A stretch of 64,000 bases of DNA from Skermanella stibiiresistens SB22 (GTDB lineage Bacteria; Pseudomonadota; Alphaproteobacteria; Azospirillales; Azospirillaceae). Position numbers and translations under genes: made by a program. The notes beneath the pieces were generated by a model. The model worked only from the letters and a program-made list of their open reading frames with translations. It was not told where the DNA came from and searched no databases. The first letter of the stretch is position 1, and every line of letters starts with the position of its first letter. Below are positions 8,561 to 18,251 of the stretch, piece by piece. The stretch is taken from positions 186,001 to 250,000 of the forward strand of contig NZ_AVFL01000005.1 of NCBI RefSeq assembly GCF_000576635.1, read 5' to 3'.

Positions 8561-9201
8561 GAACCCTGGCGTGGCCCTTCCCGGCCGAGCTTGGCGGCTT
8601 CCGCCAGCGACCACTCGACCAGACGACGGAGCACCTTGCCCAGCGCTTCGTCGTATGCGGTGATGATGTCGTCGAAGCCGCCGCTCCGGGCCGGCTCCAG
8701 TTGCTCGAAGGTCTTGCTGGCCTCGATGCTCCGGCGCGGCATGGCGACCAGCTTCGCGTTGATGCGGACATGGACGCGGGGCGGCGCGTTGTCCACCACC
8801 GTATCGTATTCGGCCTGGAACTCGCGCAACTCGCTCTTGAGGATGATGTCGGAACGTAGGCCGATGGTGTCGCGGCCGACCGAGATGATCTTGCCGGAGT
8901 TCTCGAACGATTCGACCATCAGCGTCTGGATCATGGCGGGCGCCCGGTCGGTCCAGGCGACATCGGCGAAATAATCGAGGCTGGTGACGGCGCGGCTCAG
9001 CGCGATCCGGGCGGTGTCGATGCCGGCCGCCGCGACCGGCGGTTCGATCAGGATCTGGGCGCGCACCGCCGGCAGGCTGTCGGTGAAGGTGTTCTTGGGC
9101 GTCAGCGTGTACAGCTTCGGCGGCGGCGCGAATCCGGGCAGCGAGCAGCCGCCCGCCAGCAGCGTGGCCAGAACGGGCAGGATAAGGAGGGCGCGTCTCA
9201 T
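8557..9201 (-). CDS. ABC-type transport auxiliary lipoprotein, PqiC-like
   Basis: The 214-residue protein has a lipoprotein signal with lipobox LAGGC and the lipidated cysteine at residue 19. The rest matches the PqiC/ABC-transport auxiliary family: LYTLTPKNTF, then RAQILIEPPVAAAGIDTARIAL and SLDYFADVAWTDRAP. Such outer-membrane lipoproteins work with MCE proteins in lipid transport across the envelope. It lies seven bases after mlaD and overlaps the next gene by four bases, which places it firmly in the operon. Confidence 0.88.
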   Translation of the reverse strand: MRRALLILPVLATLLAGGCSLPGFAPPPKLYTLTPKNTFTDSLPAVRAQILIEPPVAAAGIDTARIALSRAVTSLDYFADVAWTDRAPAMIQTLMVESFENSGKIISVGRDTIGLRSDIILKSELREFQAEYDTVVDNAPPRVHVRINAKLVAMPRRSIEASKTFEQLEPARSGGFDDIITAYDEALGKVLRRLVEWSLAEAAKLGREGPRQGS

Positions 9202-9208
9202 CGGTCGG

Positions 9209-10162
9209 TCACTCCACCCGGACGCCCTGGCGCGTGCCGCCGAGCAGGAAATCGCCGGGATCGCGCTCCAGGCGGTTGGTCACCCGGGTCAGGTTGGTCA
9301 CCAATCCCCGCAATTCGGTGATCAGCAAGGTGAAATCGTACAGGCCGCTGCCGGTGAAATCGGCCAGGGGCTCGCGGTTCTCCTTGACCATGGCCTCGGC
9401 CTCCTGGGTCGCCCGGTTGAGCGAGACCGCCAGGGTCCGCAGGTCCCCGGTCAGCTTGGAGACATCGGCCGTCGCCTTGCCCGCTCCCTTGGTCAGCACC
9501 TCGGCGTGGTCCCGCAGGTCGAGGACGAGGCCGTTGACCAAGCCGATGGTGGTGCCAAGCTCGCCGACGGTGCCTTCGGCCCCCGCGGAAGCCTTCGCGA
9601 GATTATCGGACATGGTGCCGAGATTGGCCAGGATGCGGGCGACCTCCCTTTGGTTGTCCGGCGTGAGGAAGCCGGTGAGCTGACCGGACAGGCCGACCAA
9701 CCGGTTGAGCAGTTCGGGCGTCGTCTCGGCCAGCGCCGCCAGCGACGACGGGCGGCTCTGGATGATCGGCGGGTCGCCATTCTCGGACTTCAGCAGCGCG
9801 CTCTCCTGGGTGCCTCCCGAGATCTCGACATAAACGGCGCCGGAGAGCCCCTCCAGCGCCAGGTAGGCCACCGCGTCCTCCTTGATCGGCGTGTTCGCCG
9901 CGACCTCGATGGTGACGCGGACGCGGCCGATGTTGCCGGGGTCGAGCCGGATGTCCCGGACCGTGCCCAGCGCTATGCCGCGATAGCGCACCGGACTGCC
10001 GTCCTGCAATCCCGCGACCGAGCCGGTGAACAGGATCTGGTAGCGCGACGAATCCGCCTCATCGAAGCCGGCCTTGGCGAGCCAGACGGTGAAGGCGAAC
10101 AGGCAGCCCATCAGGAAGAGCGTGAAGGCTCCGACCAGAAGGTAGCTGGCGCGGGTTTCCAT
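9209..10162 (-). CDS. mlaD: MlaD-type MCE-domain protein of a lipid-transport ABC system
   Basis: The 317-residue protein has one N-terminal membrane anchor (about residues 7-29) followed by an MCE domain (about 38-115, with [20 protein letters not shown] and [16 protein letters not shown]). The C-terminal 200 residues are largely helical and likely form the periplasmic needle or ring region. MCE proteins assemble as hexamers on the MlaE permease and conduct phospholipids between membranes. It is placed three bases after the ATPase gene. It is longer than E. coli MlaD (about 180 residues) and closer to the longer alphaproteobacterial type. Confidence 0.9.
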   Translation of the reverse strand: METRASYLLVGAFTLFLMGCLFAFTVWLAKAGFDEADSSRYQILFTGSVAGLQDGSPVRYRGIALGTVRDIRLDPGNIGRVRVTIEVAANTPIKEDAVAYLALEGLSGAVYVEISGGTQESALLKSENGDPPIIQSRPSSLAALAETTPELLNRLVGLSGQLTGFLTPDNQREVARILANLGTMSDNLAKASAGAEGTVGELGTTIGLVNGLVLDLRDHAEVLTKGAGKATADVSKLTGDLRTLAVSLNRATQEAEAMVKENREPLADFTGSGLYDFTLLITELRGLVTNLTRVTNRLERDPGDFLLGGTRQGVRVE

Positions 10163-10165
10163 GTC

Positions 10166-10999
10166 TCAGCCCTCCGCCCGCCGTTCGTCACCCGCCAGCG
10201 CCGCGCGGCCGCGCGGCCCGTGGAAGTATTCCCTGATCCAGGGATGGTCAAGCAGGCGAAGCTTCTCCAGCGTGTCCACCACGATCCGTTTGTCAATCAG
10301 CACGGCGATACGGTCGCAGATCGCGCGCAGGCTGTCGAGGTCGTGGGTTACCATGAAGACCGTCAATCCCAGGCTGCGTTGGAGGTTGCGGATCAGAGCG
10401 TCGAACGCGGCGGCGCCGATTGGGTCGAGGCCGGCGGTCGGCTCGTCGAGGAACAGGATCTCCGGGTCCAAGGCCAAAGCCCGCGCCAGCCCGGCGCGCT
10501 TCCGCATGCCGCCCGACAGCTCGGAGGGGTATTTGCTCCCGGCCGACGGCGGCAATCCAGTCATGGCGATCTTGATGCGGGCGACCTCGGCGATGGTGAA
10601 GGGATCGAGGCTGGTATGCTCCTTCAAGGGAACCTGGATGTTCTCCGACACGGTCATCGAGCTGAACAGGGCGCCGTCCTGGAACAGCACGCCCCAGCGG
10701 GCCTGGAGCCGGATGCGGGCCGCGTCGTCCAGCGTGGCGGTGTCGTCCCCCAGCACCTGGATCGTTCCGGCGGCGGGGCGCACCAAGCCGATGATCGCCT
10801 TGAGCAGCACCGATTTTCCGGTCCCCGACCCGCCAACCACACCCAGCACCTCGCCCCGGCGCACGTCCAGGTCGAGACCGTCGTGGATGGTCTGGACGCC
10901 GAACCGGGTGACCAGGCCGCGCACTCGGATGACCGGCTCGCTTCGTGTCGCCACGGGCTCAGACGCCAAGATAGGAGAAGAGGATCGAGAAGAGGGCAT
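10166..10999 (-). CDS. mlaF: ABC transporter ATP-binding protein, MlaF-like
   Basis: The 277-residue ATPase has Walker A GGSGTGKS, signature [15 protein letters not shown], Walker [14 protein letters not shown] and the switch histidine in MVTHDLDS. The GGMRKR form of the signature is typical of MCE/Mla ATPases. The listed ATG overlaps the permease gene by 41 bases; a GTG at 10951, just after the permease stop, would shorten the protein by 16 residues and is a real alternative, since neither start has a clear ribosome binding site. It powers lipid movement by the MlaE/MlaD assembly. Confidence 0.9.
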   Translation of the reverse strand: MPSSRSSSPILASEPVATRSEPVIRVRGLVTRFGVQTIHDGLDLDVRRGEVLGVVGGSGTGKSVLLKAIIGLVRPAAGTIQVLGDDTATLDDAARIRLQARWGVLFQDGALFSSMTVSENIQVPLKEHTSLDPFTIAEVARIKIAMTGLPPSAGSKYPSELSGGMRKRAGLARALALDPEILFLDEPTAGLDPIGAAAFDALIRNLQRSLGLTVFMVTHDLDSLRAICDRIAVLIDKRIVVDTLEKLRLLDHPWIREYFHGPRGRAALAGDERRAEG

Positions 11000-12107
11000 C
11001 GAGCACGATCACCAGGAAGATCCCCACCACCACCGATCGGGTCGTCAGACGACCGACGCTCTCGGCGCTGCCGCTCACCCTCAACCCCTCATAGCACCCG
11101 ACCAAGGCTATCACGAAGGCGAACACCGGCGCCTTGGACAAACCGACCATCAATGTCGACAGGGTGATGGCGCCGTGAAGCTGCTGGACGAACTGGCCGA
11201 AGCTGATGTCCAGCACGAAATAGCACATGACGGCGCCCCCCAGCAGGCCGACGACATCGGCGTAGAACGCCAGCAGGGGCAGCGTGATCATCAAGGCGAG
11301 GGCGCGGGGCAGCACCAGCAATTCCATCGGGTCGAGCCCGAGCGTGCGGAGCGCGTCGATTTCCAGGTTGACGTTCATGGTCCCGATCTGCGCCGTGAAG
11401 GCGGAACCGGAGCGGCCGGCGATGATGATCGAGGTCATCAGGATGCCGATCTCGCGCAGGATCGAGATGCCGAGCAGGTTGACCACGAACAACTCCGCGC
11501 CGAACTGGCGCAGTTGGTCGGCCCCCTGATAGGCCAGGACGACGCCGATCAGGAAAGACAGCAGCCCGACGATCGGCAGCGCGTTGAGGCCGGTCTGCTC
11601 CATGTGGTGGACCACCGCCGTCAGCCTCAGCCGGCGGGGCCGGAGCAGTGTCCCGACCAGGGCCGTCACCATCATGCCGAGGAAGTTCAGCAGGTCGCGC
11701 AGGTCCCGGCCAACCTGTACGGCGGCGCGGCCGGTGCGCTCGACCATCGCCAGGATCGGATGGGGATCCGTCGGCTTGGATGGCTCGCAGCTCCGGTCGG
11801 CCCGGTGGACGGCGTCGATCAAGGTGGCGTGCTCCGGGCGGGCGCCGGTCATGGCCACCGGGATACCGTCCGCCTCCAGGCGATCGACCAGCCGGAGCAG
11901 CAGCAAGGCGCCGACGGTGTCGACCGCGTCCAGCGCCGACAGGTCGAGACTGAGCGGTCGCGCCGCCGCTTTGGGCCGCACCGCCGCCAAAACGGGCGCC
12001 AGACCGCCGGCGGTCGCGATCACCCAGTGTCCACCGGCGGCTATGACATCGCCACCGCCATCTCCGCCACTCCCGTCCCATCGAAGCCAAGCCCTATCAT
12101 CCGGCAT
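10959..12107 (-). CDS. mlaE: MlaE-family ABC permease with N-terminal STAS domain
   Basis: The 382-residue protein combines a STAS-like domain (about residues 25-105, [20 protein letters not shown]) with an MlaE permease domain (about 135-380) of five to six membrane helices, including [20 protein letters not shown] and [20 protein letters not shown]. In enterobacteria the STAS protein MlaB is separate; fusion to the permease is common in alphaproteobacteria. It is the first gene of the operon, preceded by GGGAGA. Confidence 0.9.
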   Translation of the reverse strand: MPDDRAWLRWDGSGGDGGGDVIAAGGHWVIATAGGLAPVLAAVRPKAAARPLSLDLSALDAVDTVGALLLLRLVDRLEADGIPVAMTGARPEHATLIDAVHRADRSCEPSKPTDPHPILAMVERTGRAAVQVGRDLRDLLNFLGMMVTALVGTLLRPRRLRLTAVVHHMEQTGLNALPIVGLLSFLIGVVLAYQGADQLRQFGAELFVVNLLGISILREIGILMTSIIIAGRSGSAFTAQIGTMNVNLEIDALRTLGLDPMELLVLPRALALMITLPLLAFYADVVGLLGGAVMCYFVLDISFGQFVQQLHGAITLSTLMVGLSKAPVFAFVIALVGCYEGLRVSGSAESVGRLTTRSVVVGIFLVIVLDALFSILFSYLGV

Positions 12108-12233
12108 GACGGGTCTCCCGTTTGCATGAGGGGCGCGCGGCGACTAGGATGCCGGTCGCGCCGCGAAAGGCATCGAGCCGATCCAGGCCACCAAGTCACG
12201 GGTCAAGAAGTCACCGGAACGCGTAGGACAGCG

Positions 12234-12749
12234 ATGAACATCAAGGACCATATCCGAAGCATCCCGGACTTTCCAAAGCCCGGAATCATGTTCTACGACA
12301 TTTCCACCCTGCTCGCCCACGCTGAAGCGTGGCGGGACACGGTGCGCCAGCTGAAGGAGGCGGTCGAGCCCCATAAGCCCGCGCTTCTGGTCGGCATCGA
12401 ATCCCGCGGGTTCCTGGCGGCGGCACCGCTGGCGCTGGCGATGGGCCTGGGCTTCGTGATGATCCGCAAACGCGGCAAGCTGCCGGGCGACATCATCACC
12501 CACAACTACGACCTGGAATACGGCACCGACACGATCGAGATCCAGGCCGACGCGATCAAGCCAGGCACCCGCGTGGTGGTGCTCGACGACCTGCTGGCCA
12601 CCGGCGGCACCATGGCGGCGGCCATCAGCCTGCTGCGCCGGGTTGGCGCCGACGTGGCCGCCGCGCAGTTCATCATCGAACTGGGCTTCCTGAACGGCGC
12701 CGCCAAACTGGACGTGCCCGTCCAGTCGGTGGTGCGGTACGAGTCCTAG
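12234..12749 (+). CDS. apt: Adenine phosphoribosyltransferase
   Basis: The 171-residue enzyme has the type I phosphoribosyltransferase PRPP loop [17 protein letters not shown] and the APT N-terminus [20 protein letters not shown]. It salvages adenine to AMP using PRPP. Length matches the family. The stop codon overlaps the convergent amidase stop by three bases. The much longer open frame upstream of this ATG is the reverse shadow of the mla operon. Confidence 0.95.
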   Translation: MNIKDHIRSIPDFPKPGIMFYDISTLLAHAEAWRDTVRQLKEAVEPHKPALLVGIESRGFLAAAPLALAMGLGFVMIRKRGKLPGDIITHNYDLEYGTDTIEIQADAIKPGTRVVVLDDLLATGGTMAAAISLLRRVGADVAAAQFIIELGFLNGAAKLDVPVQSVVRYES

Positions 12750-13960
12750 GCGCCCTGGAGCGCCGCCGCCGCGAGTTTCGCCGCCGCCAGCAGCATGGCG
12801 TCCCCGCCTCGGCGGGCGACCAGCGACAATCCCACGGGGCAGCCGTCGACCTCGGCGGCGGGGATGCTGACCTGGGGCAGGCGGGCGAGGCCGGCGACGC
12901 AGGTCATGCTCATGACGCGGGCGCGGAACTGGTCCATTTCGCCCTGCGGCGTGTCCTTGAGCGGCGCCACGGTCGGCGAGGTCGGCATCAGCAGCAGGTC
13001 GCCATTGCACAGCAGGCTGTCCATCTGCTCGGTCATGCGGCGGCGGAAGTTGTCGGCCTGGGCCGCCGCGGCCTCCGTCACGGTCGAGGCCACCTGGAAA
13101 CGTTCCGCCACACCCGGCCCGAACAGCGGGCGATGCCCGGTGATCCATGCCCCATGGGTGCTCCAGACCTCGCGCATCTGAAGCGTCCGGAAGGCGTCCA
13201 GCCAGCCCTCGTTCAAACCGCCGCCGCTGAGCGTCACGTCGCGCGGCGACCCCAGCGCCGCCGTCACGGCGTCAATCGCGGGCCCCAGCGCCTGCCTGAC
13301 GGGGGGATCGGTCAGCGCGAAGGCGTCCTCGACCAGCAGGATGTTGCGGGGGCGTCCGCCCTCCTCCTTGAGATCGAGCAGCACGCGGCCAAGCCGCTCC
13401 AGCAGGTCGGCGTCGGGCGCGAACCAGCCGACGGTGTCGAAGCTGGGAGCCAGGAGCGCCACGCCGTCGAGCGGGACGCTGCCATGGGTCGGGCGGAACC
13501 CCAGGATGCCGCAGAACGAGGCCGGCACGCGGACCGAGCCGCCCGTGTCGGTGCCGAGCGCCATCGGCACGGCGCCGCCGGCCACGGCGGAGGCCGATCC
13601 GCTGGAGGAACCGCCGGGGATGCGCTGGGGAGCCTTCGGGTTGAGCGGCGTGCCGTAATGAGCGTTCTGGCCATTGATGCTGAAGGCCAACTCGTCGGTG
13701 ATGGTCTTGCCGACCAGCCGCGCGCCCGCGTCCAACATCATCTGGACCGCCTTGGCGGTGCGGGTCGCCACCGGATGGGATGACAGCCAAGCGGGATTGC
13801 CGGCACCGGTTGGATGCCCCGCGACATCGAACAGGTCCTTGGCCGCGAAGGTCAGGCCGGCCAGCGGACCGTCGGCGGCACCCGGAATATCCACATCGAC
13901 GTGGCGACAGAACGCGCCGAGCTTCTCCCAACCGGGCTTCCTGCCAGCATCGATTCTCAT
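12746..13960 (-). CDS. Amidase-signature family hydrolase
   Basis: The 404-residue enzyme carries the amidase-signature triad: K41 in FAAKDLFD, the cis-Ser in GGSSSGSA (residues 116-123) and the nucleophile S142 in [14 protein letters not shown]. It hydrolyses a carboxylic amide to acid plus ammonia. The form resembles small AMI1-like amidases of about 400-430 residues, but the substrate cannot be told. It is transcribed divergently from the isochorismatase-like operon across a 257-base gap, which suggests shared control in nitrogen or amide use. Confidence 0.85.
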   Translation of the reverse strand: MRIDAGRKPGWEKLGAFCRHVDVDIPGAADGPLAGLTFAAKDLFDVAGHPTGAGNPAWLSSHPVATRTAKAVQMMLDAGARLVGKTITDELAFSINGQNAHYGTPLNPKAPQRIPGGSSSGSASAVAGGAVPMALGTDTGGSVRVPASFCGILGFRPTHGSVPLDGVALLAPSFDTVGWFAPDADLLERLGRVLLDLKEEGGRPRNILLVEDAFALTDPPVRQALGPAIDAVTAALGSPRDVTLSGGGLNEGWLDAFRTLQMREVWSTHGAWITGHRPLFGPGVAERFQVASTVTEAAAAQADNFRRRMTEQMDSLLCNGDLLLMPTSPTVAPLKDTPQGEMDQFRARVMSMTCVAGLARLPQVSIPAAEVDGCPVGLSLVARRGGDAMLLAAAKLAAAALQGA

Positions 13961-14152
13961 TTTTCACCCGGTCCATCAGCGACATAGAACATAAGTCTAA
14001 CCATAGCCCGCGACGCCTCCATCGCAAGCCTATAAGAAGAGCAATATACCGCCTAAATCCTGTGCAGGAGAGAGCCCTTAACCGGCATCCCCGTGGCCAC
14101 GCGGGGGTACATCCGGCTTTGGCGGCGGCCTTCAAACCGGGTCTGGGACCAA

Positions 14153-14168
14153 TGGCACGCCGCGTGCG
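14153..14168 (+). promoter_or_regulatory. Candidate sigma-54 (RpoN) promoter
   Basis: TGGCAC, five bases, then GTGC matches the -24/-12 consensus (TGGCAC-N5-TTGC) with one mismatch and keeps the invariant GG and GC exactly ten bases apart. A start near 14178 would leave a leader of about 40 bases to the ATG at 14218. Sigma-54 control fits a nitrogen-related catabolic operon. No enhancer-binding site was identified with confidence. Confidence 0.5.
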
Positions 14169-14217
14169 AGCCTCCGCCGACACGCTGATCCCATGTCCCA
14201 TCAAGGGGGAGCAAGCA

Positions 14218-15000
14218 ATGGTGATGAACCCGCTCGGCTCGGCGCCGGCGAACCGGTGGCGCGTCTCCCGCGAGACGGTCGACATGGTCCGTCCGCCGGC
14301 GACACCCCATCCGCTGGCGGCCAAGGCGGAGCCGCAGAACATCGTGATCGATCTGGCCCGGACGGCGATCGTCGTGATCGACATGCAGAACGACTTCTGC
14401 TCTCCCCACGGCTGGCTGGCGCATATCGGCGTCGACGTCACCGCCGCCCGCACCCCGATAGCGCCGCTCACCGCGTTGATGCCGCGGCTGCGCGCCAAGG
14501 GGGTGCCGGTCCTGTGGGTCAACTGGGGCAACCGGCCGGACCGGCTGAACCTCAGCCCGTCGCTGCTCCACGTCTACAAGCCGACGGGCGAGGGCGTCGG
14601 CCTGGGCGATCCCCTGCCCGGCCCGGCGGGACCGGCGGCAGGGGCCAAGGTGCTGGAACGCGACAGCTGGGCGGCGGCGATCGTCGACGGGCTCGCGGTG
14701 GCCCCGACCGACATCCACGTCGCCAAGTACCGGATGAGCGGTTTCTGGGATACCGAACTGGACAGCATCCTCCGCAATCTTGGCGTCAAGACGCTGTTGT
14801 TCGCGGGCGTCAATGTCGACCAGTGCGTGATGTGTACCCTGCAGGACGCCAATTTCCTCGGCTACGACTGCGTGCTGGTCGGCGATTGCGCCGCGACCAC
14901 CTCGCCCAGCTATTGCCTCGAGGCCACCCTGTACAACGTCAAGCAATGCTTCGGCTTCGTCACGACATCCGACCACCTGCTGAACGGCATGAGGGATTGA
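14218..15000 (+). CDS. Cysteine hydrolase, isochorismatase-like (possible biuret/amide hydrolase)
   Basis: The 260-residue protein starts at an ATG preceded by AAGGGGGAG. It has the isochorismatase-hydrolase triad D55 (VIDMQNDFC), K170 (VAKYRMSGFWDTEL) and C203 (GVNVDQCVMCTLQDA). Family members with this Cys hydrolyse C-N bonds of ureido or amide compounds (biuret hydrolase, carbamoylsarcosine amidase, nicotinamidase). The inserted region around residues 100-150 resembles biuret-type enzymes, but substrate identity is inferred. It is the first gene of a four-gene coupled operon. Confidence 0.85.
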   Translation: MVMNPLGSAPANRWRVSRETVDMVRPPATPHPLAAKAEPQNIVIDLARTAIVVIDMQNDFCSPHGWLAHIGVDVTAARTPIAPLTALMPRLRAKGVPVLWVNWGNRPDRLNLSPSLLHVYKPTGEGVGLGDPLPGPAGPAAGAKVLERDSWAAAIVDGLAVAPTDIHVAKYRMSGFWDTELDSILRNLGVKTLLFAGVNVDQCVMCTLQDANFLGYDCVLVGDCAATTSPSYCLEATLYNVKQCFGFVTTSDHLLNGMRD

Positions 15001-15005
15001 GCGAC

Positions 15006-15458
15006 ATGGCACCCGTCCAGGAAACCGCCGGGGACTTGGTGGTCAAGACCGCCGCCGATTACCGTGCGTTCCGGATCAGTCCGGACGACACCAATTACAT
15101 GGCCTGCGTGTTCGATCCGATTGGCGAAGGCGTGCCGTTCACCTGCGTGGTCGAGATCTACGATGTCGGCGGCAAGACGCCACCGAACAGCCACCAGCGC
15201 GCCCACGAGATGTTCTTCATCCTGAAAGGCGAGGGCCGCGCCCACTGCGATGGCCGGACCGTCGAGCTCCGGACCGGCGACGCGATCCTGCTGCCGCCGA
15301 CCAGCGTCCACGTCATCGAGAACACCGGGGCGTCCAAGCTGTACGCGCTCTGTACGATGGTGCCGAACGAGGACTTCGCCGAGATGATCCACGCCGGCAC
15401 CCCGGTGGCGCTCGATGACGAGGACAGGGCGGTCCTGACGGGCATGCGGTCGCCATGA
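15006..15458 (+). CDS. Cupin-domain protein
   Basis: The 150-residue protein is a single cupin barrel with metal-ligand motif HQRAHEMFFILKGEGRAH and the second motif GDAILLPPTSVHVIENTG. It starts five bases after the isochorismatase-like gene and its stop overlaps the next start (ATGA). Such cupins are small metal enzymes or ligand-binding helpers in catabolic operons; which of these applies here is not visible. Confidence 0.85.
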   Translation: MAPVQETAGDLVVKTAADYRAFRISPDDTNYMACVFDPIGEGVPFTCVVEIYDVGGKTPPNSHQRAHEMFFILKGEGRAHCDGRTVELRTGDAILLPPTSVHVIENTGASKLYALCTMVPNEDFAEMIHAGTPVALDDEDRAVLTGMRSP

Positions 15459-17125
15459 TCGCCCTGGCCGGCGGGCGCGACCGGAACACCACGCCGCTGC
15501 CGGTGCGGCCACCGCGCACCGTCTCGATGACGACGCGCGACGGTGTCCGGCTGGACGCCGACATACACGAACCGGACGCCCCCGGCCCCTTCCCCGTCCT
15601 TCTGATGCGCCAGCCCTATGGCCGCTCGATCGCGTCGACCGTCGTCTACGCCCATCCGCAATGGTACGCGGCCCATGGCTACATCGTGGTCGTCCAGGAC
15701 GTTCGCGGCTGCGGCACCTCGGCGGGCGAGTTCAGGCTGTTCGACCACGAGGTCGAGGACGGCGCCGATTCCGTGGCCTGGGCCGCCGGACTGCCCGGAT
15801 CGACGGGGGTGGTCGGCATGTACGGGTTCTCCTATCAGGGCAACACGCAGCTCTTGGCGCTGGCCGGCGGCGCCCCGGCCCTGAAGGCGCTGTGCCCAGC
15901 CATGGTCGGCTGGGACATGCACGACGACTGGGCCTATGAGGGGGGAGCCTTCCGGCTGGCCGACAACCTGGGCTGGGGCATCCAGATGGCGGCGGAGGCC
16001 GCGCGGCGGCGCCAGGACTTCATCGCGCATCAGGCGCTCTACGCGGCGGCGCGGGTATTGCCGCTGGACGAGGAACTGCCGACCCATCCCCGCGTCCTGC
16101 GCGGCTACGCCCGCTATTCCCACTACGACGACTGGTTGGGCCATCCGCAGCCGGGTCCTTTCTGGGACCGGATCTCGCCGCGCGCGGCGCTGACCGGCAA
16201 GCCGGTGGACGTGCCGATGCTCCATATCGGCGGCTGGTTCGACCAGATGCTGACCGGTACGCTGGGCGCCTTCAAGGAGATCGCCGCCCGCACCGACGCG
16301 CCGCAACGGCTGATCGTCGGCCCCTGGACCCACATGCCCTGGATCCGCAAGGTCGGGAGCGTCGATTTCGGCCCGGAGGCCGCCAGTCCGGTCGACCGCG
16401 AGCAGATCGCCTGGTTCGACCGCTTCCTGAAGGGCCAGCCGGCGCCGGACGCCCCGGCGGTCGACCTGTTCGACCTGGGGACCGGGCACTGGCGGAGCTT
16501 CGACGCTTTGCCCGACCCGGAGCCGAGCCACCTCCACATCGCCACCACGGGGCTGGCCGCCGTCTCGACCGAGGAAGGCAGGCTGGTCGAGCGGCCGAGC
16601 GGGACCGGCGTGGATAGGATCGTCCATGACCCGTGGCGTCCGGTGCCGACGGTCGGCGGCCACGCCGCCATCCAGGCCGGCATGCGCGACCGGTCGGAGG
16701 TGGACCAGCGCGGCGACGTCGCCTGCTACACGACGGAACCGCTGTCCTCCCCGGTGACCTTGGCCGGCCCAGTGGCGCTGGAACTGGCGGTGCTGTCCGA
16801 CGCCGCCAGCTTCGACGTCTCCGCCGTGCTGTCCAGGGTCGAGCCGGACGGCCGGGTGCTGAACCTGACGCAGGGGCACGCCCGGGTCGAGGAAGGGGCC
16901 GCGACCCTGCCCTTGCGCGTTGCGATGCGCGCCGTCTGCGCCACGGTCCCAGCTGGTTGCCGCCTGCGCCTGAGCCTCGCCGGCGCCTGCTTCCCGGCCT
17001 TTCCGGTCAACCCCGGCACGGGTGCCGAGGCGGCGGAGACGCGACTGGTCGATTGCCGGACGATCACCCTGGCCTTTCACACCGCTGGAACGCGGCTGAC
17101 GCTTCCGCTACTCAAGGCGGTATGA
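15455..17125 (+). CDS. CocE/NonD-family alpha/beta hydrolase (X-Pro dipeptidyl-peptidase-type)
   Basis: The 556-residue enzyme has the CocE/NonD layout: an alpha/beta hydrolase domain with oxyanion/strand motif VVQDVRGCGTSAGEF, nucleophile S126 in YGFSYQGN, a helical cap, then PWTHMPWIRK bearing the catalytic-histidine region, and a C-terminal jelly-roll domain from about residue 330. Members hydrolyse esters or amides (cocaine esterase, glutaryl-7-ACA acylase, X-Pro peptidases). It is coupled by ATGA overlaps to the genes on both sides. Substrate unknown; no signal peptide. Confidence 0.88.
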   Translation: MIALAGGRDRNTTPLPVRPPRTVSMTTRDGVRLDADIHEPDAPGPFPVLLMRQPYGRSIASTVVYAHPQWYAAHGYIVVVQDVRGCGTSAGEFRLFDHEVEDGADSVAWAAGLPGSTGVVGMYGFSYQGNTQLLALAGGAPALKALCPAMVGWDMHDDWAYEGGAFRLADNLGWGIQMAAEAARRRQDFIAHQALYAAARVLPLDEELPTHPRVLRGYARYSHYDDWLGHPQPGPFWDRISPRAALTGKPVDVPMLHIGGWFDQMLTGTLGAFKEIAARTDAPQRLIVGPWTHMPWIRKVGSVDFGPEAASPVDREQIAWFDRFLKGQPAPDAPAVDLFDLGTGHWRSFDALPDPEPSHLHIATTGLAAVSTEEGRLVERPSGTGVDRIVHDPWRPVPTVGGHAAIQAGMRDRSEVDQRGDVACYTTEPLSSPVTLAGPVALELAVLSDAASFDVSAVLSRVEPDGRVLNLTQGHARVEEGAATLPLRVAMRAVCATVPAGCRLRLSLAGACFPAFPVNPGTGAEAAETRLVDCRTITLAFHTAGTRLTLPLLKAV

Positions 17126-17712
17126 GGATACACGTCATTTTCGCCCACCCGGTCGACACCAGCTTCAACGCCGCGATCCACCGGACGGTGGTCGCGGCGC
17201 TGGAACGGGCGGGCCACGAGGTCCGCGATTTCGACCTCCACGCCCGCGGCTTCGACCCCACCCTGGGCGCCCGGGAGCGCGAGGACTATCACACGACCGG
17301 CGTCAACGAGGCGCCGGTCAGGGAGTACGTCGATGCCCTGCGCTGGGCCGACGCGCTGGTCTTCGTTTTTCCCACCTGGTGGTACGGCGTGCCCGCCATC
17401 CTGAAGGGCTATCTGGACCGCGTCTGGCTGCCGGGGGTGGCCTTCCACCTGCCGGAGGACGGCGGCAGGATCCAGCCGGGGCTGACCAACATCCGCAAGC
17501 TGGCGATCATCACGACCCATGGCTCGCCCTGGTGGTTCATGAAGTTCTGGATGCGCGACCCCGGCAAGGCGGTGTTCACGCGCGGGCTGAGGCCGCTGAT
17601 GGCGCGCGGCTGTCGCGTGGTCCATCTGGCCCACGCGTCGATGGACAAATCAACGCCCGAGAGCCGGCGGCGCTTCCTTGCGAAGGTCGACAAGACGCTC
17701 TCGCGCTTCTGA
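17122..17712 (+). CDS. NAD(P)H-dependent oxidoreductase, flavodoxin-like fold
   Basis: The 196-residue protein begins with the flavodoxin-fold strand-loop IHVIFAHPVDTSFNAA and has PTWWYGVPAILKGYLDRVWLPG, typical of NQO1/MdaB-type FMN or FAD quinone reductases. These reduce quinones or other electron acceptors with NAD(P)H. It closes the four-gene operon and overlaps the hydrolase stop codon by four bases. Its role beside three hydrolytic or cupin proteins could be reduction of an aromatic or quinoid part of the substrate; this is inference. Confidence 0.87.
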   Translation: MRIHVIFAHPVDTSFNAAIHRTVVAALERAGHEVRDFDLHARGFDPTLGAREREDYHTTGVNEAPVREYVDALRWADALVFVFPTWWYGVPAILKGYLDRVWLPGVAFHLPEDGGRIQPGLTNIRKLAIITTHGSPWWFMKFWMRDPGKAVFTRGLRPLMARGCRVVHLAHASMDKSTPESRRRFLAKVDKTLSRF

Positions 17713-17839
17713 TCCGGCGCATCCGAGGTCGGGGCGGTCGCGGGCGGAACGCATATTACAATGACATATTAGGATTGAAAGTTTCATACAACACGCCTTA
17801 AATTCATTCTTCGAGTCCACTCGGTCCCAGCGGTGCCCC

Positions 17840-18214
17840 ATGCAGATCCTGATCGCCGAGGACAACCCGATCAATCAGAAGCTGGTCGATCTGATCTGCC
17901 GCAGGGCCGGCTACCAGACACGCGTCGTCCCGGATGGCGAGGCCGCCGTCAAGGCCATGGCCGACGGCGGCATCCGGCTGATCCTGATGGACGTGATGAT
18001 GCCGCGGATGGATGGCATCCAGGCGACGCGCCTGATCCGCGCCATGCCCGGCGAGGCGGGACGCACCCCCATCGTCGCGGTCACCGCCCACACCGACGGC
18101 GACAACCGGGAAGCCTGCCACACCGCCGGCATGGACGCCTTCATCGGCAAACCGGTCCGGCCCGCCGAACTGCTGACGGTGATGTTCGGGCTGCTAAAAC
18201 GGGCCGAGGGCTGA
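17840..18214 (+). CDS. Single-domain response regulator (CheY-like receiver)
   Basis: The 124-residue protein is a lone receiver domain: acidic pocket IAEDNPINQK, phosphoacceptor D51 in LILMDVMMPRMDG, TAH at the switch position and K in FIGKPVRP. The EDNPINQK form is typical of receivers from hybrid histidine-kinase phosphorelays. No output domain and no partner kinase is adjacent, so it probably acts by protein contact or as a phosphate shuttle. The AT-rich 17755-17815 upstream likely holds its promoter. Confidence 0.9.
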   Translation: MQILIAEDNPINQKLVDLICRRAGYQTRVVPDGEAAVKAMADGGIRLILMDVMMPRMDGIQATRLIRAMPGEAGRTPIVAVTAHTDGDNREACHTAGMDAFIGKPVRPAELLTVMFGLLKRAEG

Positions 18215-18251
18215 AGGCCCTTCATGAGTGGTGGCATCTTTGGTGGAGGAA

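Noticed and set aside
8984-11167. 727-codon plus-strand open frame
   Set aside because: It is the complement of the mla operon, whose minus-strand proteins have clear family motifs. The frame is Gln/Gly/Arg-rich without domains, as expected in high-GC DNA.
10161-12233. Long plus-strand extension upstream of apt
   Set aside because: Only the last 171 residues match APT; the rest is antisense to mlaE and mlaF.
15158-17080. 640-codon minus-strand frame
   Set aside because: Antisense to the cupin and CocE-type genes, which have intact motifs; no ribosome site or domain.
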